Assembly: GCF_028502605.1 (NCBI RefSeq)
Contig: NW_026611594.1
Location: 1,195,501 to 1,259,500, forward strand
Direction of reading: 5' to 3'
DNA: 64,000 nucleotides
From: Trichoderma breve
Taxonomy: Eukaryota; Ascomycota; Sordariomycetes; Hypocreales; Hypocreaceae
Positions 1 to 10,859 of the stretch are shown piece by piece; within the stretch, counting starts at the first letter, position 1; each line of letters starts with the position of its first letter. A program made the position numbers and the translations under genes. The notes under the pieces were generated by a model, which saw only the letters and a program-made list of their open reading frames with translations, was not told the origin of the DNA and did no database searches.

Positions 1-299
1 ACATGTTGATGGAACGGTGGCAGGCAGCTGATGTTGCGCTTAACACAGCTGGAGCATGGGACACGTTCATCACACTAAACTATTAGAGGTCTTGTGGCAT
101 TCATCAGAAACGCACCGCAACAACATACCTTGACCCTCCGTCGTTTGCATGCGACACACCCTCGTCGGCTTTTGTTATGGGGGCGCTTCTTGCGAGCCTG
201 GCCCATGACTCCGATGGTCTGGACTGTTGGAGCTTGGCCCGCATCTCGAGATACCAGGATGGTGTTGGCAAAGAGGGCAGGTGATGTGCTATTAGACAT
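1..299 (-). CDS. Zn2Cys6 transcription factor, 5' end only (truncated by window edge)
   Basis: This is the N-terminal part of a fungal binuclear zinc cluster DNA-binding protein, a nuclear sequence-specific regulator. Translation starts at 299; exon 1 (299-129) ends at KRRRVK, then an intron of 54 nt (128-75, GTATGT donor, TAG acceptor) joins to exon 2 (74-1), which opens with CDERVPC. The joined sequence gives six cysteines with spacing C-x2-C-x6-C-x6-C-x2-C-x6-C, the exact Zn2Cys6 pattern, preceded by basic residues. Without splicing the reading frame stops before the fourth cysteine, so the intron is needed. The rest of the protein, including any fungal-specific middle domain, lies off the left edge, so target genes cannot be inferred. 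It is divergent from the reductase at 804, with which it shares about 500 bp of upstream DNA. Confidence 0.85.
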
Positions 300-803
300 T
301 GGATACTGAAAATAGTTGGATTGACGTGTATGAGAGAACGAGAAAACGAGGTGATGACCAGGAGATTGAGAAGGGAGTAACGATTTTACCCAGTCATCAA
401 GTGGAGCAGAAGTGAGCCTTAGATTCGACCATCTCGGCGGGGCTGAGCCGAACGAATTCCTCGCATTCCGAATCGGGAATGCGATGCCGCCTTGAGTGGC
501 CGGAAGCCGGACTGTGGACCGGATGGTTACCGAATGGGGTAAACGAGTAAAACGACCGCAAGATGGGATCGTATCGCAACCGAGTAAATGGATCCAAGAA
601 GGAGTGTCAATGTAGAAGTTTCTGTTTCACGCAATCAAGGAGTGTGCTACTGCGCCTGGACCTTGATTGCTTGTCGACGAGCACTTTACTTCCCATCTTG
701 TGTATATAAAATGCGTCTGTCGCTGTCAACTCCATCATCTCGATTTCTATCTCCCTCTCTTCTATCAAAATCTTTGACATATCGTATCAATTCGAATCCA
801 ACA
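300..803. promoter_or_regulatory. Shared upstream region of the Zn2Cys6 factor and the reductase
   Basis: This 504-bp stretch lies between two divergent start codons. The side nearer the reductase holds a TATA element and a pyrimidine-rich leader. I see no further gene in it. Confidence 0.5.
703..711 (+). promoter_or_regulatory. TATA box of the Gre2-like reductase gene
   Basis: TATATAAAA lies 93 bp before the ATG at 804, followed by a CT-rich leader. Its position supports 804, not the in-frame ATG at 588 upstream of the TATA box, as the start. Confidence 0.6.
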
Positions 804-1880
804 ATGTCTTCAGTTCCACCGGGAGGCCTAATTCTCGTTACCGGGGCTAGCGGCTACATTGGGAGCGTCACTGTCCAAGTTTTCTTGCAACGCGGCTACC
901 GTGTTCGTGGCACTGTCCGCTCCGTTGCCTCGAATGCCTGGATGAAGGAGTATTTCGGTCCCAAGTTCGAACTTATTGAGGTGCCTGATCTTAATGCCCC
1001 CGGCGCTTTCGACAAGGCAATTGAAGGTGTGGATGGCGTTGCACATATCGCTATGAACATGGATATGAACCCGCAAAACCACGCCATCATCGAAAACACG
1101 ATCAAATCCAATTTGCAACTTCTAAGGGCCGCTGCCAAAGAGTCCAGTGTCAAAAGTGTGGTGATAACATCGTCTCTGGCTGCGTGCGCCCTCCCCACAA
1201 CCGGCACTCCTTATAAGATTGGCCCAACTACCTGGAATACTGCAGCCATTGAGCAAACGGTCAATCCGTGGAATGGTGAAAGCAACCCCCGCTGGCACGG
1301 AATTGTCCTCTATGGAGCTTCTAAGGCCCGCGGTGAGCAAGAGGCATTTGCTTGGATGCGCGAACATAAGCCTGCTTTCTCCTTCAACACAGTCGTGCCG
1401 AATGTGAACTTTGGCACCGCCATATCCCCTGAGAACATGAGCTATCGCAGTACTTCGGCAGTGATTGATGCTGCCGTTAAAGGCTATCCTGCCGCACCAT
1501 CAATTCTACCCCCTCAGTGGTACGTTGACGTTGAGGATACGGCACTGCTGCACTTGGGCGCTTTAACACTCGATGATGTACATGGCGAACGTCTGCTGGC
1601 ATTCGCAGGGAAATATTCGTGGACACAGATACTTGAGATCATTCATAGGCGGTATCCAGACAAGGTTAAGCTGAAGTCAGTTGACGAGCCAGTTGTGGAC
1701 GCCGGCGAGGTGGATAATGAGCGCAGTATCGAAGTGCTGAAGAAGATGGGCAAGGAGGAAGGATTTACATCTTTAGAGGATACTCTCGTCAAGGCTTTGG
1801 ATACAATTCTTGCAAATCAGTCAAAGAGTGTGCCTAAAACGAGGATAGATCTCTACTACGATTCTCTCGGGGATAAATGA
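804..1880 (+). CDS. NAD(P)-dependent aldehyde/ketone reductase, extended SDR, Gre2-like
   Basis: This 358-residue, single-exon cytosolic oxidoreductase belongs to the extended short-chain dehydrogenase family that includes yeast Gre2 (methylglyoxal/isovaleraldehyde reductase) and plant dihydroflavonol reductases. The N-terminal Rossmann motif TGASGYIG sits at residues 13-20; the catalytic serine region is ITSS near 122-124, and YGASK gives Tyr170 and Lys174 of the YxxxK pair. Length is typical of Gre2-like proteins. An upstream in-frame ATG at 588 would add 72 residues, but it lies before the TATA box, so 804 (context CCAACAATG) is preferred. The substrate cannot be read from sequence; reduction of small aldehydes or ketones with NADPH is the family role. 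The divergent Zn2Cys6 gene may regulate it, which is inference from position only. Confidence 0.88.
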   Translation: MSSVPPGGLILVTGASGYIGSVTVQVFLQRGYRVRGTVRSVASNAWMKEYFGPKFELIEVPDLNAPGAFDKAIEGVDGVAHIAMNMDMNPQNHAIIENTIKSNLQLLRAAAKESSVKSVVITSSLAACALPTTGTPYKIGPTTWNTAAIEQTVNPWNGESNPRWHGIVLYGASKARGEQEAFAWMREHKPAFSFNTVVPNVNFGTAISPENMSYRSTSAVIDAAVKGYPAAPSILPPQWYVDVEDTALLHLGALTLDDVHGERLLAFAGKYSWTQILEIIHRRYPDKVKLKSVDEPVVDAGEVDNERSIEVLKKMGKEEGFTSLEDTLVKALDTILANQSKSVPKTRIDLYYDSLGDK

Positions 1881-2095
1881 GGATAGCTCAACTGCATCAA
1901 GTCAAAAGGATTTACGAGGAATTCGAAGTGTAGGAGATCATAATCCATTTTATTTACAAGAATCATCAATCGGCTATATACGTTCAAGCATCTCTCAAAG
2001 CAAACTCGCTGCAGGAGTCAACCAAGGATAGCTAATCATTATCATCAGGCGAAAGTGAAAACACGTAGCTATATACAAGTCTGCTGAGTGCTAAT

Positions 2096-2724
2096 TTAGC
2101 AGTGGGCAGGGTTGCTGGGGTAGACGTGGTTGGTGTTGCAAGTGTTGGGAGCAACGAAAAGAGGGGTGGCTAGTAGAACAGTTAGTCATTTTAGCAATTG
2201 AAAGGAGCGTGAGCGAGAAGCATACTGTCAACACCGTAGTTGGTGGGAGGGTTGCGGACGATGGAGTAGCGACCACCGAAAGTCAGGCTGTTCTCGCAAT
2301 TGATCTGGTTCTGGCCACCGTTGACGGAGTTGGAGCCAGTCCAGATATCAATGTGAGGCTGGCCATTGTTCCAATCAGTGGTGCACTGCGCGCAGGTGTC
2401 CTCAACACGACCATACTTGGTCAACAGAGGAAGGTAAACAATCTCGCAGTTGTTCAGCTCGCCAGGAGCAGTGGCGATGGTAATAGGATCGGCGTAGGTT
2501 CCGGTACCACCAGCCTTGCCGTTGCGGCCTCCGCAGTTAAGAGCAGTGGCGGGACCGGGCTATAGGAGCATTAGACAGATGTAAATACTAGATCAAAAGG
2601 TAAGACTTACAGGAGAGTTGTCGGGGTATCCGTAGAAGGTAACGATGTAGTTGCCGGGAGTTGAGCAAGCCTGGCTGAAGCCGGCGAGGACGGCGGTGGT
2701 GATGATGGCGGCGACGGACTTCAT
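2096..2724 (-). CDS. Small secreted protein, probable double-psi beta-barrel fold
   Basis: Three exons (2724-2611, 2559-2226, 2169-2096) encode 173 residues. Residues 1-19 form a signal peptide ending before ACSTPG. The mature protein is short, Cys-rich and Gly/Asn-rich, with the motifs GGTGTYADPIT, YGRVEDTC and HIDIW that recur in fungal secreted proteins related to the RlpA/barwin/GH45 barrel fold. That family assignment is from memory of the motif pattern, not a search. The last intron (2225-2170) has a GTATGC donor and a TGACTAAC branch site; reading through it gives a premature stop at 2193-2191, so an unspliced model would lose the Cys-containing C-terminus. Catalytic activity is not evident; an extracellular role, perhaps binding wall polymer, is inferred. 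Confidence 0.75.
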
Positions 2725-4442
2725 GGTGGCGGTTTTGGTCAAACTGTTGAGAATGATTGAGTACAAGTGACTTGTGATATGGAAGAACCAGAAAAGAAGC
2801 AAGATGGAGCGGCAGGCGCCTTTTATCTCTCTTCAGATGCCTCTTGATCTCAGGCCATCTCCTGATCCGATCGAAGTGGAAGTCGCATAGTACGACAACC
2901 GGATCCTGGTACCCCATCATTGGATCGACGGACCGATAGCATAGTTCCTCCTCACACTAGCAACGAGTTTCCTTGGCAATGATACGTAAAGAAAAAGGAA
3001 AGGTCCTAGAATAAAGCAATGAATCATTGTTGAGCGCCACTATTCTGACGTGGCTGGCTCTTGATTGCTTCAGCTTCTTGTTTAGGAAATGGAGACGGAG
3101 AGCCTGGAATGCTTCCGGGCGACGATGATTTGTGGATTTTCAACCCCCAGATTCTGCGCCCCTGGCTAGCTACTTGGTTCCGATCCGGTGCTTGTTTGTA
3201 CCGCTGCCCACATTGTAAAGCGAAAGAACCGAGCAATGAAAGGCCAAAGCTAAGCTACGGTTGGAAGCTACAAAAACAAGGTGGTATGAGCCAAATGCTA
3301 CCTTATGTTGTTGCGGTAATACGAGCCCAAGGTTGTATGCATACATGGTAGCTGTAGCCTCATGTCAAGGACTGAAATGATTGGCTAGGAACTGCTGCAG
3401 TCAGCTAAAATGGGTTTCCGTTCTTACTCTTTCATCGAACCAGCTCTGCATAGGCAGTGCAAAAGAAGAAACATTCACGAGCAGCCTGTTCAGAGGCTGT
3501 GCATGCATGCATAACAGTTGGTGTACGGGATATTACGGACACACAACAAGTGAAGCAGCAAGCTCTCTGGATGTTGATGATTCGCCTTTTCCGACACGGA
3601 AATGTCATAGACTCCCTACTAAGAGCGCAGGTGTTCCCCTATTAGTAGATAGGATCAACTAGCGTATATTGAGATTCATGCGATTCATCAGATATCTTCC
3701 GTAGAGTTAATTCGACTCCGAAGTGGGGGAGTAGCCTGTTACATGTTAATTAATGTGCTTCTGGCCTAGGCTCACGGAAAACAAGCTGCGAGTCAGTTTC
3801 CTTTAGGAACAGCCAGCGAATGCTCTGTTAGGGCCCCTGACCATGATCTCCATGCCAAGATGAGAAGCCGCCTTGGCCGCTACATCCGCAGGGTGACAGA
3901 ATCCTTCGGTGGAGCTCAAAGAACTCCTTCCCGCCTGTCAGTCTTTGGACGGATGTTACATCAAGAGTTTAGTTCAAATCTAGATAAAGACGGTGAGGCA
4001 TAATTACTGTTTAAAGTCCGGACATGTTTCCGTGGCATTGCTAGTCCTTGGGTCCATTTCTAGCTTGAAAGCTTGAAGGTGATTGGACCATGGTAACCTT
4101 GGGCCGACTCAGCCTAGGTTGTAGGCAGAGAACATCGGCAAATGCCAGCTTAATTCTGGAATAAGCATACTCATTCGCAGATTCGAGAAATCTCCGGGTC
4201 GTGAAGCGCACCTGTTACTCAACTTGGTTTCTGAAAGAGTGGAAGCAGAAGACTATAGTACCGGCTATTCACGGCTTTACATGCACGTACATACAGTCTT
4301 TGATGCATGGATGCGTGTCATATTTTGAATGCATTGCGCACCTGATCCTGAGTTTGAGCCTTTGCCTCGTTTTGAGCCTGGCATTTCACCACAATCGGCA
4401 ATGACGATTGTCCTCTTTCGTGTTGCTTGGTAACTTCTCGAG
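2725..4442. other. Intergenic region, no gene seen
   Basis: About 1.7 kb between head-out promoters. Reading frames of 90-odd codons on the plus strand (3061-3351, 3381-3662) have no recognisable motif, signal peptide or splice support, and I do not call them. Confidence 0.5.
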
Positions 4443-4988
4443 ATGGGCAAGCGAGAGAAACACAACTCCACTTCACTGGTGTTCCCTCCATCTATTTTTA
4501 TCGGGCCGGTCTCTGCAGCCTCATCTGTCCAATTGCTGCAGACAAACTCAATATCGCATGTCTTGAGCATTGGCGCTAGCCCGTCAAGTAAGGTCCCAGG
4601 AGTTGTTTACGACCGCGTAAGCATCACCGACTCTCCGTCTTCGTCAATTGCCAAGATTTGTGACACTGCTTGCGAAATCATCGAGGCGGCGTTGCAGTCA
4701 AACAACGGCACGGGAAGGATATTGGTACACTGCTCTGCCGGTATATCACGCTCTCCGGCAATAGTTACGGCATACCTGATGAAGCATCACAACAAGTCAT
4801 TGAGAGCGGCGCTGGGTCAGATTGTTCGGGCTCGTCCACAGGCATCGCCCAATCCGGGATTCTTACAAGAACTGAGAGATCTCGAACTTCAGTTACGTGG
4901 GGCATCGTCACTAGACATAGACGAGTTGCCGAAGCGGGAAAAGGAGAGGGTAGCTCTCTTCCCTGTCGATGATTCTGAGGTTAGATAA
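4443..4988 (+). CDS. Dual-specificity protein phosphatase (DSP/MKP type), catalytic domain only
   Basis: A single exon encodes 181 residues, little more than one DSP domain. The P-loop HCSAGISRS (residues 96-104) matches HCxxGxxR(S/T), giving nucleophile Cys97 and phosphate-binding Arg103. Asp63 in VSITDSP fits the general acid position about 34 residues upstream. The segment after the P-loop (AIVTAYLMKH) is the usual DSP helix. Such enzymes remove phosphate from Ser/Thr and Tyr of MAP kinases or other substrates. There is no kinase-interaction or rhodanese domain, so it is of the small atypical DSP class, and the substrate cannot be predicted. The C-terminal 25 residues are charged and probably disordered. 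Confidence 0.9.
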   Translation: MGKREKHNSTSLVFPPSIFIGPVSAASSVQLLQTNSISHVLSIGASPSSKVPGVVYDRVSITDSPSSSIAKICDTACEIIEAALQSNNGTGRILVHCSAGISRSPAIVTAYLMKHHNKSLRAALGQIVRARPQASPNPGFLQELRDLELQLRGASSLDIDELPKREKERVALFPVDDSEVR

Positions 4989-5318
4989 AGTGGTTCGCAG
5001 CCTTATGCATAAAAAGACATATTAATTCACCGCTACCCTAAACTCAGATCTATAGTAAACCAAAGAAGAAAAACATGAGATACAAAGTAAAAAATACACT
5101 GTTTTCTATTGCGCCAGGTTCAAGTGCCTCAGAAAAGAGGGAAGCCTCCAGAGTTTGGATATCTACCCAGCTATTAAATGATGCCTAGCTCGTAACCAAC
5201 TCTTTTTGCCGTGGCTCAATGCATGTCAGACAAAAGGCGCTTCCTTCTTGTTTTGGCACTTGGCACTGGAGTAAATAGGATGCTGGATATCTACTCCAGC
5301 ATAAGCATAAAAGATCGA
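4989..5318. other. Convergent intergenic spacer
   Basis: The 330 bp between the 3' ends of the phosphatase and the carboxylesterase show only AT-rich 3'-flank sequence. I see no gene. Confidence 0.5.
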
Positions 5319-7115
5319 TCAGTAGTACAGGGCCTTTTGCCACCAATCGCATCTTGCGTTTGTGGTTGGGTCGCGAATAACTGAGTAAGCATTATCTAGC
5401 AAGTTCAAAATAGAGTCACTCTTCCCGTATGCAGGAATCGAGGCGCTGTGAACTGGGGGTTTGATCGGAGAGCCATTGTTGACAAATCCAGCAATGATAT
5501 CCCACATAACGGTCGAAACTTGGGCGTTCGCAGGTGTCGTCGGCCCTGAAGGGAAAAGATAACGTTGGTCAGACCCATGGATTGCTGGCCAGATGGAGTT
5601 TTGAAACGCGAATGCAGCCACGCCTTGTTTTTGTGCGGCCTTGACCATTGAGTTTTGGTTGCAAAAAATTGAAGCTTCAGCAATGACTAGCTGCGCTCGG
5701 CCCAAGGAATTAGTGTACGGCATAGATCCATCATATTTGGTAGGGTAAAGCGTCTCAAAGATAAAATCGGCATCATCGCTTGACAACGTGGTGAAGATGT
5801 CTTGAATCTGCTTCCTGAATAGCGTCTCGTCGTTATAGGCAGCAGGGTCCGTAAAGAGAACTCCCTCATTGGCGTTGAAAGTGGAAATGATCTCTATATC
5901 CTTGGCATACGAGCCTTGGAGAAACAACTTCGAGGGCATTCCCGGCACAAAAGATCCGTCAACCGTTGGGCCGTGTACAAATCCGCCATAGGGAGCAGTG
6001 CTGACTTGCTTCGCATTCGCAGCTATCAGTTTCTCCGAAGACAAGGCCCGTGCTTCAGCCAGCGTCGTAACGTTAAGAAGCTCGAGGAACCCATCGAACG
6101 CCTGCTCTGCTTTCTTATTTCCAGGTACTGGGACAAGACCGGCCGATTGGGGGATAGCTCGACGGAAGGGAGCAGGCTTTTGCCCACCATAGGCCGTGAT
6201 TTGGTGCATGATCGATCCGCCACCAGCAGAAACACCCATAACAGTTACATTATCGGGATCGCCTCCGAACAAGTGGATATTCTTCTGAACCCATTCAAGT
6301 GCAAGTCTCTGGTCTAAAAGCCCAGCGTTCGCAACGCCACCTTGCTCCAGAAACGTGGGGCCAGAGAGAAATCCAAAAGCGCCAAGACGGTAATTCATAG
6401 CCACCCAGATGGCGCCGTCGCTACCTTTTGTTTGAGTTGCGGCCATGACACCATTTGGGACCCCCATCATTGTCTTATCCCCAAGGATATATCCACCCCC
6501 CTAGTCAAAGTGTCAGTCTAATATCTCTTTTAAAGGATCACATAACGGCAGTGCTACTCACATATATCCATACCAAAACCGGGGCTCCTTTGCTAGCCTT
6601 ACTACGCTTCTCATTGAACACCTTTTGTGGGACCAAAACGTCTAGAACAAGACAATCTTCTGTAGTCCGACCATCAGGCGCCTGCGGTGGTAGTTGAGAG
6701 AGCAACTCTTGTGTTTGTGTCACGTTGAATGATGACGTCTGGTTCGCAGCAAAAGCCGTAGTGAATACTGAGGACATTGCCAGCCAATTGGGAAACGCCT
6801 GTGGGCAAACTTTGCCAACGCTTCCGTCTTGAATGCCCGATTTACGTCCTTTGGGTGGAACTGGCGCGTTGAATCTAAGAGAACCTAGGGGAGGCTCGGC
6901 AAAGGGAATGTTTGTGAAGTTGTAAGCTTTGATGGTTTCCTAGAAGGATGGTCAGCAACGCTCCCGCCACGTACAACGCTATTTTCAAGTCTTACATCGA
7001 ATGAGATTGCTCGGTGGACCTGATATCCAAGGTCTACCGTTGGTAGCGGTTGCTGATGAACGGTAGCGCCTTTGGCCAAAGCTAGCCAAGACAAGAACGA
7101 CAGTGTGGATTTCAT
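5319..7115 (-). CDS. Secreted type-B carboxylesterase/lipase
   Basis: Three exons (7115-6996, 6939-6562, 6500-5319) encode 559 residues with a signal peptide of about 16 residues. The order of landmarks is that of the type-B carboxylesterase family: NIPFAEPPLGSLRF near 50-63, EDCLVLDVLVP near 128-138, the oxyanion segment GGGYILGD spanning the second splice junction at 167-174, MNYRLGAFGF near 201-210, and the nucleophile elbow GVSAG at 255-259 with Ser257. Glu378 (NANEGVLF) and His474 (PAIHGSD) are the probable other members of the triad. The residue before GGG is Tyr (WIYGGGY), where most members have His. Likely role: extracellular hydrolysis of carboxylic esters; the exact substrate is unknown. 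Both introns are 57-61 nt with canonical ends. Confidence 0.92.
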
Positions 7116-7776
7116 GGCGGATTATTTAAAATCTTATACAATACTAAGATGTTTCTAGTTGCCGATATCAAGAGATCTAGAAGAGAAGAGGAAGAGTCCC
7201 ATATATACATATAGATGCTCCTTGTTTCGTCATTGGGATCTTCCAATAAGCCAAGGACCAATTCAATAATTCAATCCCTCCGCATCCCCTGAACCGCATT
7301 GTCGGGGTTAAGATGAGTTCCGGATTCCATGTTGTGTCATTGAATGCTACTTAGAAGAGCGATGAGGCCTCGGTATGTCTTGAAAATAGTGGGAATTACC
7401 CCAAGAAACAACAGAAGGGGCGGAGTTTGTGTATTTTCGAGATGCGCCGCCTCCTGGTCACTAAACCTCTTTTCGTTAAAAATTGTCAGCTGTCAGCCGC
7501 TTTTACTCTTTCTGGATGCGGACTCTAATAAGCTTGATGCGGATCACTTGAAGTTGGAAGCGCAGACGTTAGGAAAACGACAAAATAACTCCATGTTAAC
7601 ACGGGGAAAGGAGCATCATGATTATCATTTGGAGTAATTGTATGCAGCCTGATGTCCGCAATTGATTTTGTGTGTCAGTGATGCCGAGCGGCGACCATGC
7701 TGCGGAGTTAAACCCGCAAGCGTGCCATGACTATTGATTCAGCTGAACAATTGTTAAAGTAGAGAGCAAAAGAATT

Positions 7777-7798
7777 GGGGGGGGGGGGGGGGGGGGGG
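7777..7798 (+). repeat. Homopolymer tract of 22 G
   Basis: An uninterrupted run of 22 G on the plus strand, flanked by gaatt and aacgac. Length may be affected by sequencing error, as such tracts are hard to call. Confidence 0.9.
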
Positions 7799-9762
7799 AA
7801 CGACAAAGATCTGATGAGACGAAAGTAAATGATCAAGATGCTTTCAGCTATTAGCATCTCCGCTGAAACTGAAATCCTTCTATTTTGTTGTCTCTTTCTT
7901 AACGCTGTAGTAACGAAAGAAGTAGATGCCATAATGACATAACTCTGTCTGGACTCTATTAGTGCCAACAAAAAAGAAGCAATGCTGCTGAGGAGTTTGG
8001 TATTTCATGTCATAGTCTTTGAAACGCAACTCGCGACGCATGACACCCATCTTCCCGACATTTTTGATGCGCATTTGCATGCGTCAACATCCGTAATTTG
8101 AAGACTGGCGCATTAGTGAATGTGAAAGTTGATACCCTATACTGGGAGATGGCGGTAGCATAAGCACATGTTATCACTTCTGAGGGAAGAGTCCAAAGTG
8201 ATATTCTCAGTGTATATGCAAGAAAGAAAATAACGAGAGATCGGTGGATAATTTATTTATTTATTTTTAAGTGAAGGTGAAGAAGAAGCAGAGTAGTAAG
8301 TTACCTATTTGCCTTGAAGAGAGAAATGCAGCATACCATACTGGTGATTTTGTATTGGGATTAATAATCCATTCCATGATGATATCTTGCAGACGCCTAA
8401 TTCTGTTATATGATTGGATATACGTTCGGATTTACTTCGGGTCGGCATTTGCAACCGGTATTTCTCTATCTTCGCCAAGTTTGGTCGCCTCTTCCATCCC
8501 TTTGCTCAACTTGATTCCAGTCTTGAGTGATTCCGTTCATCCGCCGAGTGACATTCTGAAAAGATTTATAGCATATTTACCTTTCATCAGTAAAATGGGA
8601 CACACTAGCGAATGGGAGGCAACAATGGCGGATGGTTGGCCCAATACTGGAAAAGGCTCCGCATACCGTATTTAACGGAACACGTACTGTAGGTCTTTTG
8701 TGTGTAAAACTTCTCGGGGTCGATTACTGTATTCGGAAATGGCTATTCACTCCGTCTCCTCGTCTTCTCGATGGCTTCGAAATTTTCTGGGCTCCGTACA
8801 GTACGCCCATACTAGTCGCGCTTAAGAGGCCTCACTTCAATTTTACCGCCCTGGATAACCGCCCTTGGAAGGCGCTGCTCGAGTGGCGTTGACACTGTAA
8901 ACGGTGCTGCCGAATAAGGAGACACGCAAGACATGATGTCTCTGCTTCGGGCAAAACTGGCCAGGGGCAAACGCCACGGGGCGCCTGTCAAGTCGCCAAA
9001 TGGTTCAATAGGACTCGGAAAAAAATTGCTCTCAATGAATGGAGTTATGCAAAAACGAGTGCCAGTTCTGGTCTACTTCGTCACGCGAACAATGATGTAG
9101 GAGTGGAAAATTTTCCATGTGGTGTGGCAACGTCGGAATTCCGGATATGCCTGGTGGGTGTTGTCAAGCGCGTGTTGCCAGTATAATCTGTCATAATCGA
9201 TGATATCGTCAATAAGTTGCGATGAAAGTGGAAAGAAGTGGTTCGAGTTGATATTGCATCGTCTAACAACGGTAAGGAACGCGATCTCCCGAGAATCTGT
9301 AACGATGGTCGATTTCGTGCTCCCTACCCCGGATTCTTTACAAAGAGGTTCCCTGTATGATCTTCGTGAATACGAGGGCGGCCTCGGGCCTCGCTGCATT
9401 AGCTACTCCGGCACCTTCGGTCCGCTCTCTACCCCAGTATGGGTAAGAAATTCCCGAATCTGAGAAGACCCTCTCAATCCGGGGCTAATAAGCCGAAAAC
9501 TTTCATCCCATCCAGGCCTTTGAACCATCTGAACTCACACAGAGTAAGCTGAGAATTCTTTTAGTTTGTATCCCAACGAATAACTTTCTCGAGTGAACAG
9601 TGTAGTCATCTTTGTGATGCCATAGAAGGGCGTAACTATCTTTCCAGTTCGAGGCGCCAAACTTCCCCTGACTACTTCTCCATCTAGAAGGCGCCATCGC
9701 CGACCATTGTCCTCCAGGACTTTTCTAGTTGAATGGATGACTCGCTCACAATGAAAATGCAT

Positions 9763-9788
9763 GATTCGTGTTCCCGATTCGTGTTCCC
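9763..9788 (+). repeat. 13-bp tandem duplication
   Basis: The unit gattcgtgttccc occurs twice head to tail. No gene overlaps it with confidence. Confidence 0.8.
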
Positions 9789-10665
9789 GACCCAGGACCG
9801 ATTACCCATCGGTTTGGTGTCGGAGAAAAAAAATCAGGGGAGCCCATTTAGCCAGGAACAAATGACTGAGAGCGCCTCTAATTCGAGAACGTTGACGCCT
9901 CGCGCAGGATTGTGGGATTTACCAACACCGATTCGCCAGTTGTGCATCCACCTGTCCATTCTAGTCGCCTTCTAAACGCCACTGCACAGGTTGACACAGA
10001 AAGATTCTGAAACCCCCGTTCAGGAACAATTCAGTGTTGGGTGTTGGTGACATGGTACTAGTATAGATTGGATATACAATGTCATGAATAAAACCCTCTC
10101 TATCACTGCATAGTTTTTCGGGTTTTCAAATCTCGATAGAACAGTGAGGAATTTCAGAAAAGGGAAATCTCTCGGAGCAAAGATGTTCAGCATGGGGGAG
10201 GTATGTGCAGAAGGTTGACTTACACGGCTCGTCGAAGCTGCGGTAGAATCACGAACAGATGTTCCATGACAATTGACAGCGGGTGATTGCGACATTTTCC
10301 CCTTTCATCCCACGTGGATTTGACGCTACAAGGATCCTTTGTATCCACTGCCAACGAGTCGGCTGCAAGCCGGACCTTCGTTTGGGAAAGGACCCTTGGG
10401 GTGGCGTTTTTAGATTGGCCCCCGACGCTACCAAGGGGTTTATGGGTTTATGCCGGGGCATGGCCTTCGGTGTCGCTCTTCGCATATCGGCCTTCTCATT
10501 GTTACTGCAGTTTCCCTCTCGGCGCTTCTATTTGCCATCTTGAGAGAATTTTTTCTTCTTTTCTTGTTCTAAAAGATGGCGTTTGCCTTCCTGCTTCAGT
10601 ACGGATCGTGCTTGGACGACATTTTCCGCTAGGAAAATGTAGGCATCAATAGAGATGGATTCATG

Positions 10666-10673
10666 TATAAAAA
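10666..10673 (+). promoter_or_regulatory. TATA box of the lysozyme-like gene
   Basis: TATAAAAA lies 194 bp before the ATG at 10860, followed by a long CT-rich, purine-poor leader typical of strongly expressed fungal genes. Confidence 0.55.
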
Positions 10674-10859
10674 GCAGAGCAATTTCCTCTTTCCAGATTG
10701 TTTTTCTTTTCCTTCATCAAGACATTCTACTTCCATTCCTTTACTTCAACACTTTCCTTCAAACACTCCTTTCTTTCTAAATTCAACCATTGATACCCTT
10801 GGTCTCAAATAGTCCATTCTCTCCTTTTCTTCCATATATATCTCAATCAACACTTCAAA

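Larger units (their letters stand above)
7116..10859. other. Gene-poor region of 3.7 kb
   Basis: No confident gene. Open frames at 8271-8675 (+) and two consecutive minus-strand frames at 9762-9535 and 9399-9073 read like ordinary protein in places but carry no motif I recognise and cannot be joined by a convincing intron. The stretch also holds the G22 tract and a short tandem duplication listed separately. Confidence 0.4.

Noticed and set aside
588..803. Upstream start of the reductase at 588
   Set aside because: It lies before the TATA box at 703, and the extra 72 residues are not part of the family.
9073..9762. Two consecutive minus-strand frames that read like one protein
   Set aside because: Stops separate them and no splice pair joins them in phase; no family recognised.
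10283..10652. Overlapping plus-strand frames of 86 and 121 codons upstream of the lysozyme-like gene
   Set aside because: They end before the TATA box, differ in frame and show no domain; probably chance in GC-richer promoter DNA.
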